From contig JAHZHC010000030.1 of assembly GCA_019420505.1 (NCBI GenBank), positions 32,711 to 96,710 on the forward strand: a stretch of DNA of 64,000 nucleotides, written 5' to 3'. Source of the DNA: Ruminococcus sp. GTDB taxonomy: Bacteria; Bacillota; Clostridia; Oscillospirales; Ruminococcaceae. Position 1 is the first letter of the stretch. Each line of letters begins with the position of its first letter. Position numbers and translations under genes: made by a program. The notes under the pieces are model-generated. The model saw only the letters and a program-made list of their open reading frames with translations, had not been told where the DNA came from and did not search any database. Shown here one piece after another: positions 35,147-44,770 of this stretch.

Positions 35147-35521
35147 ATGAAAATTTCTGATTTTTATCCTCAGCTTGAAGATTTCATAATGTCCATGAAA
35201 GGCGTAGAAAAAGATTTCAAGACTGAATGGGGCTGGACAAGATTTATGATCAGAGGAAAAATGTTCTGTGCTTTTTGTTCTGACGGCAATCCTGACGCTT
35301 TGATAACCGTAAAATGTGAGCCGGACTTTAATTTGTTTATCAGAGAACAGCACAAGGACGCAATTATTGAGGGATATTATATGAACAAGGTTCATTGGAA
35401 TTCCATAAAACCTGATAAGGGCATTCCATATGAGTTGGTGCAGGAAATGTGCAACAGAGGTTATAATTTGATTTTAAATTCTCTCTCAAAAAAAGTACAA
35501 AAAGAGATTGCAGAAATCTAA
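35147..35521 (+). CDS. MmcQ/YjbR-family protein
   Basis: The 124-aa protein fits the MmcQ/YjbR family (two-layer fold, proposed DNA binding). It contains KTEWGWTRFMIRGKMFCAFC, DALITVKCEPD, GYYMNKVHWNSI and a C-terminal helix YELVQEMCNRGYNLILNSL. GGAGG precedes the ATG by seven bases. Only 15 bases separate it from purD. Function is not established; its presence in the pur operon may only be co-transcription. Confidence 0.8.
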   Translation: MKISDFYPQLEDFIMSMKGVEKDFKTEWGWTRFMIRGKMFCAFCSDGNPDALITVKCEPDFNLFIREQHKDAIIEGYYMNKVHWNSIKPDKGIPYELVQEMCNRGYNLILNSLSKKVQKEIAEI

Positions 35522-35536
35522 AACGGAGGTTTTTAT

Positions 35537-36892
35537 ATGAATATACTGGTAGTAGGCGGCGGCGGACGTGAGCATGCTATTATAATGAAATTAGCCGAAT
35601 CCCCAAGGGTCAAAAAGCTTTACTGCACTCCCGGAAACGGCGGTATTTCTCGCTATGCTCAGTGTTTTGACGTTTCAGCTACAGACATTAAGGGCGTTGT
35701 TGAACTTGCAAAGCAACTTAAGCCTGACATGGTTGTGGTTGCTCCTGACGATCCGCTGGTTTTAGGCATGGTTGACGCATTACAGGCTGAGGGTTTTATG
35801 ACTTTCGGACCTAAGAAAGATGCTGCAATAATTGAAGGCTCAAAGGTTTTTTCTAAAGAGCTTATGAAAAAATACAATATTCCCACTGCAAAATACGAGG
35901 TTTTCTCCGACAGTGAATCGGCTATTGCTTATCTTAAAGAGCAAAACACCTACCCTGCTGTTATCAAAGCTGACGGACTGGCATTAGGCAAGGGAGTTAT
36001 TCTTGCCCAAGATGAAGCCGAAGCTATTGCCGCAATTAAATCTATGATTGATGACAAACAATTCGGTGAAAGCAGTTCAACGGTTGTTATTGAAGAATTT
36101 CTGACAGGCCCTGAGGTTTCGGTGCTTTCATTTACAGACGGAAAGACTCTTGTACCTATGATCTCATCAATGGATCACAAGCGTGCTTATGACAATGATG
36201 AGGGATTGAACACCGGCGGAATGGGAACGGTTGCACCTAACCCTTATTACACTGATGATGTGGCAAAGGAATGTATGGAGAAAATTTTTCTGCCTACCAT
36301 GGAAGCTATGAATGCCGAGGGCAGAACTTTTGAAGGGTGTCTTTATTTCGGACTGATGCTTACACCAAAAGGTCCTAAGGTTATCGAATATAACTGTCGT
36401 TTCGGAGATCCTGAAACACAGGTTGTTCTGCCGATGCTTGAGGGAGATCTCTGTGAGATCTTTGAAGCTATTTATCACCACAAGCTTTCAGATGTTAAAA
36501 TCGGCTGGAAGTCCGGTTATTGCACCTGTGTTGTAATGGCCAGCGGCGGATATCCTCTTTCCTACCCTAAGGGCATTGAAATGTTCGGCATGGACGAAAA
36601 GGGTCAGGTTGACAATGCTTTTGTTTATCATGCAGGAACAAAATATGCTAACGAAAAGTTTTTCACAAACGGAGGCCGTGTTCTTGGAGTAACATGCAAT
36701 GCTCTGACATTGCAGGGGGCTTTAGACAAGTCATACGAGGCTGTATCAAAAATAAGCTTCGAGGGTGCTCACTACAGAAAAGACATAGGACAACGTGCAC
36801 TTAAAGCTATTCCGGCTGATCCGCTTGATCTGGATTATAAGGAGGACATGGAGAATTACATTGAAGAAAACGGCGTTTATTTGAGACAATAA
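35537..36892 (+). CDS. purD: Phosphoribosylamine-glycine ligase PurD
   Basis: The 451-aa ATP-grasp enzyme joins phosphoribosylamine and glycine. It begins MNILVVGGGGREHAI and has the ATP-grasp segments YPAVIKADGLALGKGVI, VVIEEFLTGPEVSVLSF, DNDEGLNTGGMGTVAPNP (in part) and EYNCRFGDPETQVVLP. Somewhat longer than the roughly 420-430 usual, with extra length near the C-terminus. CGGAGG precedes the ATG. It is the last gene of the operon and is followed by a terminator. Confidence 0.95.
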   Translation: MNILVVGGGGREHAIIMKLAESPRVKKLYCTPGNGGISRYAQCFDVSATDIKGVVELAKQLKPDMVVVAPDDPLVLGMVDALQAEGFMTFGPKKDAAIIEGSKVFSKELMKKYNIPTAKYEVFSDSESAIAYLKEQNTYPAVIKADGLALGKGVILAQDEAEAIAAIKSMIDDKQFGESSSTVVIEEFLTGPEVSVLSFTDGKTLVPMISSMDHKRAYDNDEGLNTGGMGTVAPNPYYTDDVAKECMEKIFLPTMEAMNAEGRTFEGCLYFGLMLTPKGPKVIEYNCRFGDPETQVVLPMLEGDLCEIFEAIYHHKLSDVKIGWKSGYCTCVVMASGGYPLSYPKGIEMFGMDEKGQVDNAFVYHAGTKYANEKFFTNGGRVLGVTCNALTLQGALDKSYEAVSKISFEGAHYRKDIGQRALKAIPADPLDLDYKEDMENYIEENGVYLRQ

Positions 36893-36947
36893 TTGACACC
36901 TATTTATAGATTGTGTTTTAAGCACATTATAAAAAAATAGCATTTGG

Positions 36948-36975
36948 GGAAGCGTAAAAAGCGCTTCCTTTTTTT
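36948..36975 (+). terminator. Terminator of the purine operon
   Basis: GGAAGCG (36948-36954) pairs with CGCTTCC (36962-36968), followed by a run of seven T. It is 55 bases after the purD stop. Confidence 0.88.
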
Positions 36976-37112
36976 ATTGATTTTTTCAATGAAAAGGTAT
37001 TTTAACTCAGATTCAAATAAAAAGTCCTCTCACTTATAGGCTCATTTGAAGCTTTTTTGCACGCAAACGTACAACTATGAACGAAATATGAAAAAAGTTT
37101 GTATCAATGCAC

Positions 37113-37145
37113 AAAAAATGCACACTCTTTTTGTAGAGTGTGCAT
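37113..37145 (-). terminator. Terminator of ychF
   Basis: ATGCACACTC (37118-37127) pairs with GAGTGTGCAT (37136-37145). On the minus strand it is followed by TTTTTT. Between this and the purine terminator, 36976-37112 holds no gene that I can see. Confidence 0.8.
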
Positions 37146-37225
37146 AAATATTTTTATTCATTTTTTAGTCAGCAGATTATCAGATTAAAGACAAATCACT
37201 GATTTTCAAAATGTGAATCCGAACA

Positions 37226-38320
37226 TTACACATTAAATCTGAACAATACAATATCGCCGTCCTGCATTACATATTCCTTACCCTCAAGACGGACAAGACC
37301 CTTTTCCTTTGCGGCAGTCATTGAACCGCAGTTCATCAGATCATCAAAGGAAACCACCTCTGCACGGATAAAGCCTTTTTCAAAGTCGGTATGGATTTTC
37401 CCTGCTGCCTGAGGAGCTTTTGTGCCATTAGTTATGGTCCATGCTCTTACTTCAGGCTGACCAGCGGTCAAATATGAAATAAGTCCAAGAAGTGCATATC
37501 CTTCTTTTATAATTCTGTTCAGGCCAGAAATCTCAAGACCAAGTTCTGAGAGAAACATTGATTTATCTTCATCAGACATGTCTGCGATTTCCGCTTCTAT
37601 CTGGGCACAGATAGGAAGCACTGCACTTCCCTCTTTTTCCGCAATTTCGCAAACCTTATTATAATGAGGATTTGTATCTATTTTATTTATAAAATCATCT
37701 TCTGACATATTTGCCGCATAGATAACAGGTTTCAGAGAAAGCAGCGGCGTTTCTTTTAAAACGTTAATCTCATCCTCGTTCATAGGATAGCTTCTTGCAG
37801 GCTTTCCGTCCTCAAGGTGAGCCAACAGCTTTTCAAGAAAATCAACTGCAGGCGCCAATGATTTATCACCTTTCATTGCTTTTTTTGTTCTGTCAAGCTT
37901 TCTTGTTACAAGCTCAGCATCCGAAAATATAAGCTCTAAATCAATAGTTTCGATATCTCTGGCGGGGTTAATGCTGCCGTCCACATGGATTATATTATCG
38001 TCTTCAAAGCATCTTACAACATGGACTATTGCGTCCACCTCACGGATATTAGCAAGAAACTTATTACCCAATCCTTCGCCTTTGGAAGCGCCTTTTACAA
38101 GTCCGGCAATATCCACAAACTCCAGAGTTGCAGGAGTAAATTTAACGGGATCATACATATCTCTGAGTTTTTCAAGTCTTTCATCGGGCACAGAGACAAT
38201 TCCAACATTCGGCTCAATTGTACAGAAAGGATAATTTGCAGATTCTGCACCTGCATTTGTAAGTGCGTTAAAAAGTGTTGATTTTCCTACATTCGGCAAT
38301 CCTACCATACCTAATTTCAT
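37226..38320 (-). CDS. ychF: YchF-family ribosome-associated ATPase/GTPase
   Basis: The 364-aa Obg-related P-loop protein has G1 GLPNVGKSTLF, G3 DIAGLVKGASKGEGLGNKF (in part), and NMSED in place of NKxD, as in YchF, which prefers ATP. The C-terminal TGS domain has the AWTITNGTKAPQAAGKIHTDFEKGFIRAEV segment in part (key TDFEKGFIRAEV). The ATG at 38320 gives the canonical MKLGMVGLPN start; an ATG four codons upstream directly abuts AAGGA and is less likely. Confidence 0.93.
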   Translation of the reverse strand: MKLGMVGLPNVGKSTLFNALTNAGAESANYPFCTIEPNVGIVSVPDERLEKLRDMYDPVKFTPATLEFVDIAGLVKGASKGEGLGNKFLANIREVDAIVHVVRCFEDDNIIHVDGSINPARDIETIDLELIFSDAELVTRKLDRTKKAMKGDKSLAPAVDFLEKLLAHLEDGKPARSYPMNEDEINVLKETPLLSLKPVIYAANMSEDDFINKIDTNPHYNKVCEIAEKEGSAVLPICAQIEAEIADMSDEDKSMFLSELGLEISGLNRIIKEGYALLGLISYLTAGQPEVRAWTITNGTKAPQAAGKIHTDFEKGFIRAEVVSFDDLMNCGSMTAAKEKGLVRLEGKEYVMQDGDIVLFRFNV

Positions 38321-38412
38321 ATTTATGACCATTCCTTTCTATTAAACCTCAATACTTTGTTATAATTAAATAATTATTGAGATAAATTACAGCAAAAAAT
38401 AACTTATTTATA

Positions 38413-38661
38413 TCAGAATGAATATGCTTCAGTTTCATCTTCCCAATCTGAAGCTTCTGTTTCATCACTGCATTCAAAGCAATCTTCGTCAAGGCAATTG
38501 CATTCAGGACTGCATGTATTCATACTGTTCTTATTATCACAGCAGATTCTTATGCCTTTCTTTATTGGTGCAAACAAAAAACCCAGCAACACACCAAGCA
38601 TAAAAACGGCAAGCATTTTCCAAAAGCCTGAATTCTTTCTTTCACAAATTGTATTTTCCAT
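38413..38661 (-). CDS. Unknown small membrane protein with acidic Cys-containing tail
   Basis: The 82-aa product has one membrane helix (about residues 12-32, FWKMLAVFMLGVLLGFLF). The tail contains several Cys residues and ends in an acidic stretch (SDETEASDWEDETEA). The ATG at 38661 follows AAAGGCGG by seven bases; an earlier in-frame ATG overlaps the stop of the upstream permease gene. It is directly downstream of the large permease, which suggests a shared transcript. The family is not recognised. Confidence 0.6.
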   Translation of the reverse strand: MENTICERKNSGFWKMLAVFMLGVLLGFLFAPIKKGIRICCDNKNSMNTCSPECNCLDEDCFECSDETEASDWEDETEAYSF

Positions 38662-38679
38662 AGTAATACCGCCTTTCAT

Positions 38680-41454
38680 TTATTCAATGGATTTTAACGA
38701 CTCTACCATATCAATTTTTTTCAGTTTGAAATGCAACACAAGGTTAACTGACACTGCAAAAACAGATGTAAGGGCTGCACCCAGGATATACGCCCACCAT
38801 ACAAGCTCACGGTTAAACATTACCACATCTACTTCGGTTGTAATCACCACAAAATAATGCAGGATTTTTCCTGATATTTCACCGATCAGTATACCTATTA
38901 AAGCAGAGATTATATTTTCACGGTAGATATACGCAGATGTTTCTCCGTCATAAAAGCCCAAAAGCTTTATTGTAGCGATTTCCTTTACTCTTTCGGTAAT
39001 ATTGATATTTGCAAGATTATAGAGGACTATTACTGCTAAAAAGCCTGCACAAAATATCAGAAGGATCACTATTGAATTCAAGCTGTCCACTGAATTCAGA
39101 AAGCCTTTACCTGAATCAGTTTTATAGGTAACACCCAAAAAACTATCGTCGGATATTAATTTTTCTTTAAACATCTCATTATCTGTTTCACTGTTGATTT
39201 TAACAAATGAAAGATTTGACTGTGACGGTTCGCCGTATATTTGTTCATAAAGCTTGGGTGACATATAGATATAATGCAGGGCATAGTTTTTTACAATTCC
39301 CCCAATTTTAAGGCTTTTAGTCTGCTTTCCCTGAAGTTCAACAGTAAAACTGTCTCCTTTTTTCACATCAAGCATTTTTGAAAGCTTTTCTGTTATAATT
39401 ACGCTGTTATCGTCAATCCCGACAGGTTTATTGGTACTTATATCGCTAAGATTGACATAATCTGCGATTTCTTCGGGTTTTTCGGGCACTATAAGGCTTG
39501 CGCTTTGATTTATATCTTTATTTAAGGCGGTAACATCCGCAGACGAAAAAAACATTGCAGATTTTATCTGATCATAATTCCTAAGCTTTTGTTTTGAGTT
39601 TTCCAAGTCCTTTGAAGAATTCAAAAGCACTGTTGCGTCATAGGTAAATATATCATTAAACTGTTTATCAGCTATTGATTTAATTGAATACTTCAATCCA
39701 AACCCTGTAACAATGAGAGCTGTACATCCTGCGACACCGATTATTGTCATAAAGAATCTTTTTTTATATCTAAGAAGATTTCTGACCGAAACTTTTCCGA
39801 GAAAGCTGAGTTTTTTCCACACAAATCCGACTTTTTCAAGCGCTACTCGTTTTCCCGATTTAGGGGGTCTTGGTCTCATAAGCTGTGACGGCTGAGCTTT
39901 CAGTGTTTTTATTGATGAGTACACCACTGCTGAGCATGTACACAAAACAGAAGCAACTACACACAAAATCAAATAATTTAATCTGAATGGAGTATTGATT
40001 TTCGGTATATTATACAATATCTTATAGCTGTCATAGATAATATACGGAAACAATTGAAGTCCGATTATTACTCCGATTACACTGCCCAAAACTGCGGGTA
40101 TAGAAGCATAGATTATATATTTCATTATTATTTTCAATGATGAATAACCTAAAGCTTTATATGTACCGATAATAATTCTCTGTTCCTCGACCATTCTTGA
40201 CATGGTATTCAGACAGACAAGGGCTGCAATAATTATAAAGAATACCGGAAATATTTTTGCAACAGCGTCGACCTTTTCACTATCGCCTTTAAAAGAACTG
40301 TAATCGGTAGAAGAAAATCTGTTAAACTCATAAAAGATGGGTTCTTTTATTTCAGAAAGCTGCTGATATGACGCATTTATTTTCTGATTTATTTCATCAA
40401 GCTGAGTTTTATAATCTTTTTCAACTGCTGAATCTCCGTTCTTTCTTGCATTCAGCAATGCTGTTATTTTATCAAGCTTGGATTTTTCCTGAGCCATTTT
40501 CATTTGTGAAACAGCATCTGATTTTTCTTTTTCAAATTTTTTAACATTGTCATTTACAGTTTTACGCAAAGCTTCAAGCTGCTGCACATCGCAATTAAGC
40601 AGTTTTTCCAGAGTTGAAGTCTGCTGTTTTGCGGACTCGATATCCTGCTCAGCTTTTGATACTGCATTATCAAATCTATTGTTTACGCTGTTTTTAAAAG
40701 CATTGACCGCATTATTTTTCTTTTCATTTACAGCATTTAAATATTCGTCGGAAAACGGGTCAAGATTTTGCAAACCGTCAAAAGCAACATAAAGTTCGCT
40801 GTAATAATCACAGACAAAATCCTCTTCCGGAACCATGATATAGCTTTGCACCGTACCGTTTCCCGCATTAGTGGAATCTCTTTCATAGCCTATATAGAGC
40901 GGAGATGTGACAATACCCACAATTTCAAATTCATCTTTTGCAAACGTATCAAAAATATCCTCATTATCAAAAGCTGACGATAATTTTAATTTGTTTCCCA
41001 CTTTAAAGGTATCGGGAGAAGATATTTTTACTTCGACAATACATTCCCCTGATTTTTCGGGAAAACGTCCTTCGATCAAGACCGGTTTATTTAGATAATC
41101 GACGCTTGTTTTATCCATTGAATCATTATACGACATGACTTTCAGAACTGCATTACGATTATCATAATTATAGAGCACATCTTTTGAATATCCGGGCATT
41201 GCGCCTTTAACGCCTTCTGCATGACGCACTTTCATGACGTCCTCAGATTTTATACCGATTGTTGATATCAGCTTTAAATCCATTAAATTATTTTCTACAA
41301 AATAATCAGACGCTGTATCAATCATATCGGGCATTGTGGCTTTTATTCCTGAAAAAAATCCGCACCCTAAAGCTATTATGGTAAAAATAGAAAGAAATCG
41401 GCTTACAGAATGTTTTATTTCACGAAATGTATCACGCATTAAAACATTTTTCAT
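38680..41454 (-). CDS. Large FtsX-type ABC permease with coiled-coil insert
   Basis: The 924-aa protein has an N-terminal anchor (about residues 18-40), a periplasmic-type domain, an extended coiled coil (about 255-380, rich in Lys, Glu and Gln) and three membrane helices with the FtsX motif IIGTYKALGYSSLKIIMKY (about 430-535). A second helix pair and domain follow, ending with a second motif EIATIKLLGFYDGETSAYIY (about 820-915). This two-module layout is that of MacB-like permeases of Firmicutes. No ATPase gene is adjacent, so its partner must be encoded elsewhere. AGAAAGGA precedes the ATG. Confidence 0.85.
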   Translation of the reverse strand: MKNVLMRDTFREIKHSVSRFLSIFTIIALGCGFFSGIKATMPDMIDTASDYFVENNLMDLKLISTIGIKSEDVMKVRHAEGVKGAMPGYSKDVLYNYDNRNAVLKVMSYNDSMDKTSVDYLNKPVLIEGRFPEKSGECIVEVKISSPDTFKVGNKLKLSSAFDNEDIFDTFAKDEFEIVGIVTSPLYIGYERDSTNAGNGTVQSYIMVPEEDFVCDYYSELYVAFDGLQNLDPFSDEYLNAVNEKKNNAVNAFKNSVNNRFDNAVSKAEQDIESAKQQTSTLEKLLNCDVQQLEALRKTVNDNVKKFEKEKSDAVSQMKMAQEKSKLDKITALLNARKNGDSAVEKDYKTQLDEINQKINASYQQLSEIKEPIFYEFNRFSSTDYSSFKGDSEKVDAVAKIFPVFFIIIAALVCLNTMSRMVEEQRIIIGTYKALGYSSLKIIMKYIIYASIPAVLGSVIGVIIGLQLFPYIIYDSYKILYNIPKINTPFRLNYLILCVVASVLCTCSAVVYSSIKTLKAQPSQLMRPRPPKSGKRVALEKVGFVWKKLSFLGKVSVRNLLRYKKRFFMTIIGVAGCTALIVTGFGLKYSIKSIADKQFNDIFTYDATVLLNSSKDLENSKQKLRNYDQIKSAMFFSSADVTALNKDINQSASLIVPEKPEEIADYVNLSDISTNKPVGIDDNSVIITEKLSKMLDVKKGDSFTVELQGKQTKSLKIGGIVKNYALHYIYMSPKLYEQIYGEPSQSNLSFVKINSETDNEMFKEKLISDDSFLGVTYKTDSGKGFLNSVDSLNSIVILLIFCAGFLAVIVLYNLANINITERVKEIATIKLLGFYDGETSAYIYRENIISALIGILIGEISGKILHYFVVITTEVDVVMFNRELVWWAYILGAALTSVFAVSVNLVLHFKLKKIDMVESLKSIE

Positions 41455-41599
41455 TGCTTTTTCCTTTCTTATTTTTTGAATTTATTAACGTATACGAGCA
41501 TTCATACTTTCAGAGTTTCATTTGTATTCCATGGATAAAGAAATCTAAGTGAAACTATCTTCTGTAATTAAAATATATCGGAATACACTAATTTAAAGA

Positions 41600-42793
41600 T
41601 TATGACCCGAACATTTCCTTTGAAAGCTTTCCTACTAATTCACAGCCTTTAACGATCTGATCATCTGTAGGAGTTGAGAAGTTAACTCGAAAAGATGTTG
41701 TTTTATCCGATTCATTCACCATAAATGCCGAACCGGGAACAAGAGCAACTTTATATTCCTGCACTGCTCTGTTACAGAACTGCATCATATCGCAGTCATC
41801 AGGCAGGGTACACCAGATAAACAAACCGCCCTCCGGTTTTGTACATTTGATTTTGCTTGAAAAATTCTTATTTATCTCATCAAGCATAAGATTACATTTT
41901 TTCTTATATATTTCTCTCAGTGAAGCAAGATGCTTATCCATATCGCATTGCTCCAAGAATTTTGATGCAAGTACCTGAGCCCAGATATTTGTATGGACAT
42001 CTGAAACCTGCTTACAGACAACAATTTTTGATATTATCTCTTTAGGACCGCTGACATATCCGACACGAATTCCCGGTGCGAGAACTTTAGAAAACGTACC
42101 TGAATACACAACAATTCCGTCCTTATCCATACTCTTTACAGATCTTACGTTTTCTCCTGCAAACCTCAGGTCGCCGTAAGGGTTGTCCTCAAGAATAACT
42201 GCTCCGTACTGTTTTGCAAGCGCATAGACCTTTTCACGCTTTTCCAAGGACATTGTAAGACCTGTAGGGTTCTGGAAATTAGGAATAAGGTAAATGAGCT
42301 TTACTCTTTTTTCTTTTAATGTTTTTTCAAGTTCATCTACATTAATTCCGTCATTTTGCAGTTCAATTCCGCAAAGATCGACATTATAAGACTTAAACGC
42401 ATTTAATGAACCAATAAAGCTTGGTGCTTCACACACAAGGGTATCTCCCTCGTCACACAGCACCTTTGCTGTAAGCTCGTTAGCCTGCTGAGCGCCGCTT
42501 GTAATGATAAGTTCGTCACGCTCAGGATCGAAATTGCCCTCACGCTGCATTCTTTCCTTTAACTGTTCACGGAGCTTCGGATATCCTTCTGTAAGGCTAT
42601 ACTGTAATGCAAGGATCGGATCCTCCATAAAAATCTCCTCAGAAATTCTGTTGATATCCTCAACCGGAAACGCTTCGGGAGCCGGATTGCCTGCTGCAAA
42701 TGAAATTACTTCGGGATCGGAAGTAAACTTCAAAATTTCTCTTATTGCTGAAGCCTGAAGGTGAGATACCTTTTCAGAAAATGAATAATTCAT
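41600..42793 (-). CDS. PLP-dependent class I/II aminotransferase
   Basis: The 397-aa fold type I enzyme has the pattern of the 2-aminoadipate/aromatic aminotransferase (LysN/ARO8-like) group: EVISFAAGNPAPEAFP, SGAQQANELTAKVL, LIYLIPNFQNPTGLTMS, ILEDNPYGDLRF, the PLP Lys in YSGTFSKVLAPGIRVGYV and RVNFSTP for the substrate carboxylate Arg. The ATG at 42793 follows AGAGGT by about seven bases; a longer frame upstream is hydrophobic and not conserved-looking. Substrate cannot be fixed from sequence. It is divergent from spoVB. Confidence 0.88.
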   Translation of the reverse strand: MNYSFSEKVSHLQASAIREILKFTSDPEVISFAAGNPAPEAFPVEDINRISEEIFMEDPILALQYSLTEGYPKLREQLKERMQREGNFDPERDELIITSGAQQANELTAKVLCDEGDTLVCEAPSFIGSLNAFKSYNVDLCGIELQNDGINVDELEKTLKEKRVKLIYLIPNFQNPTGLTMSLEKREKVYALAKQYGAVILEDNPYGDLRFAGENVRSVKSMDKDGIVVYSGTFSKVLAPGIRVGYVSGPKEIISKIVVCKQVSDVHTNIWAQVLASKFLEQCDMDKHLASLREIYKKKCNLMLDEINKNFSSKIKCTKPEGGLFIWCTLPDDCDMMQFCNRAVQEYKVALVPGSAFMVNESDKTTSFRVNFSTPTDDQIVKGCELVGKLSKEMFGS

Positions 42794-42993
42794 AACAAAA
42801 CCTCTATTCTTAAAAAATAATAAAATACATAGAGATATTATACCATACTTTTTTACAAAAATAAAGAGGTGAATCACAATTTATAATGATATTTTCCTAT
42901 TCTCTCCGAATCTTGTACATATAAAGCGACGGCTTGTCATAGTATTTAATTAGACACACATTAAGACACATATATAACAACGGAGGTAAAGAT

Positions 42994-44706
42994 TTGAAAA
43001 GGCAGGGTTTCCTCAAAGGATCAGCTATTCTTTTAGGAATGGTAGTTATAACAAAGGCTTTAGGGCTTTTATTTAAGATTCCGCTGACTCATATTTTAGG
43101 CGGAACGGGAATGGGATATTTTTCATCCGCATTTGCAGTTTTTACACCGATATTTGCTATTGTTGTTTCAGGAATTCCCTCTACAATTGCAAGAATGACA
43201 GCAGAAAATTATGCTTTTGAGCGGTTTCGCAATGTACGAAAAATAAAACGCTGTGCTATGATTTTGTTCAGCATAGCAGGTATTCTGGCTGCGGGAGTTG
43301 TTATTTTATTATCCCGTTTTCTTTCGGTAAATGTTATAAGAGAACCAAACGCAATATGGGCTTTGATTGCGATAGTGCCGTCGATTCCTGCGGCAACGGT
43401 TATGTCGGTAGAACGAGGATATTATGAAGGATTAAAAAACATGCTTCCCACGGCTGTTTCAGAAATCATTGAAACTATATTCAAATTGATTTTCGGTCTT
43501 GGTTTTGCGTTTTTAGTATTAAACTATACTAAAGAACAATATTTCTCCACCGGAGGCTGTTTCGGAGAATACTGCTCGTCGCTTGATGAAGCGATTTACA
43601 CTGCACTTCCCTTTATTACAGGCGCTTCTGTTTTAGGTGTTTCTTTATCGACCTGCGCAGCAAGTATTTACATAATTATATCCGGAAAGATTCATGGTGA
43701 CGGCATAAATGAAAAAATGCTGAAACGTGACAGATCCACTGACAAGACATCCGTTCTTTGCAGTTTGCTGATAAAAAATGCTTTTCCTATTGCTATAGCT
43801 TCGGTTATTACTACTCTTACAAATATACTTGATTTAATTTCAATTAACAGCTGTATAAAGCGTGCAATGATTTTGGATTCAAACTTATTTTCATCTTTTA
43901 TTGATGAAAATCTGACAAGAGAGACACTACCGAACTTTATTTACGGTTCATATTCGGGACTTTCTATGATGGTATTCGGACTTATACCAACGCTTACTGC
44001 TATGTTTGGAAAAAGTATTTTGCCGTCTTTATCTGAATCATGGGCAAAAAAAGATAACATTTCACTTAAAAAAAATCTGAATGGAATGCTTTTAATAACA
44101 TCAATTATTGCATTTCCGTCAGGTGTGGGAATTTCTGCTCTTTCCAAAGAGATACTTGAATTTTTATTCGGAGGAAGGACTTCTGAAATCTCTATAGCGG
44201 CAATGCCTCTTTGTATATTAGGAGCAGGTATGATTTTTCAAGCCATTTCAATTCCATGCTTCAGTGCACTTCAGACTATTGGGAAACCACATCTGCCGGT
44301 TATAATAAGTTTAATAGGAGGAGCAGTTAAGCTTATTGGAAATATAATTCTCATACCAATTCCTCAGATAAACATCATGGGTGCGGCAATATCCACCGTA
44401 ATTTCACAGGGCATTATATGCATATGGTCTGTAGGCGCTATGCTGTCTGCGGCAAAAATAAAAATAAATGTCAAAGATATATATATCAAGCCTTTATTTG
44501 CGTCGATTCTTTGCGGAATAACTGCCAGGTTCAGCTTTGATATTGCCTCAAAATATCTTTTCAATATATTAAATTTCAGAATTTTGGTAGGGTTTTCAAT
44601 AATTTTTGCCGTCATTATGTACCTTTTTTCATTATATTTATTGTGCGTTTTGCCGAAAAATCAAATAAAAGCCCTATTTTTCAAAAAAAATCAAAAAAGC
44701 TATTGA
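42994..44706 (+). CDS. spoVB: SpoVB-like lipid/polysaccharide flippase
   Basis: The 570-aa protein is an integral membrane MOP-superfamily member with about 14 hydrophobic segments, of the MurJ/SpoVB group. It starts KRQGFLKGSAILLGMVVITKALGLLFKIPL and has IFAIVVSGIPSTIARM and PSIPAATVMSVERGYYEG, all typical (segments quoted in part). SpoVB-type proteins flip lipid-linked peptidoglycan precursors, in Bacillus for spore cortex synthesis. The start is TTG at 42994, six to seven bases after GGAGGT. mazG, hup and rqcP follow, matching the Bacillus yabM-yabN-yabO order. Confidence 0.85.
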   Translation: MKRQGFLKGSAILLGMVVITKALGLLFKIPLTHILGGTGMGYFSSAFAVFTPIFAIVVSGIPSTIARMTAENYAFERFRNVRKIKRCAMILFSIAGILAAGVVILLSRFLSVNVIREPNAIWALIAIVPSIPAATVMSVERGYYEGLKNMLPTAVSEIIETIFKLIFGLGFAFLVLNYTKEQYFSTGGCFGEYCSSLDEAIYTALPFITGASVLGVSLSTCAASIYIIISGKIHGDGINEKMLKRDRSTDKTSVLCSLLIKNAFPIAIASVITTLTNILDLISINSCIKRAMILDSNLFSSFIDENLTRETLPNFIYGSYSGLSMMVFGLIPTLTAMFGKSILPSLSESWAKKDNISLKKNLNGMLLITSIIAFPSGVGISALSKEILEFLFGGRTSEISIAAMPLCILGAGMIFQAISIPCFSALQTIGKPHLPVIISLIGGAVKLIGNIILIPIPQINIMGAAISTVISQGIICIWSVGAMLSAAKIKINVKDIYIKPLFASILCGITARFSFDIASKYLFNILNFRILVGFSIIFAVIMYLFSLYLLCVLPKNQIKALFFKKNQKSY

Positions 44707-44731
44707 AATTTTCGTTTAATTAGGGTATGAT
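44703..44731 (+). promoter_or_regulatory. Internal promoter for mazG-hup
   Basis: TTGAAA (44703-44708) overlaps the spoVB stop codon, and TATGAT (44726-44731) follows after 17 bases. It would allow mazG and hup to be expressed without spoVB. Confidence 0.55.
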
Positions 44732-44770
44732 TATAAAGTATCCTTTTTATGTGCTGAAAGGAAGCTTATT

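Noticed and set aside
34857..35150. Open frame with a 33-residue periodicity (KLSFKIKG repeats) across the tandem repeat
   Set aside because: It has no ribosome binding site and exists only because the DNA repeat period is divisible by three; the sequence is an intergenic repeat found elsewhere in the operon.
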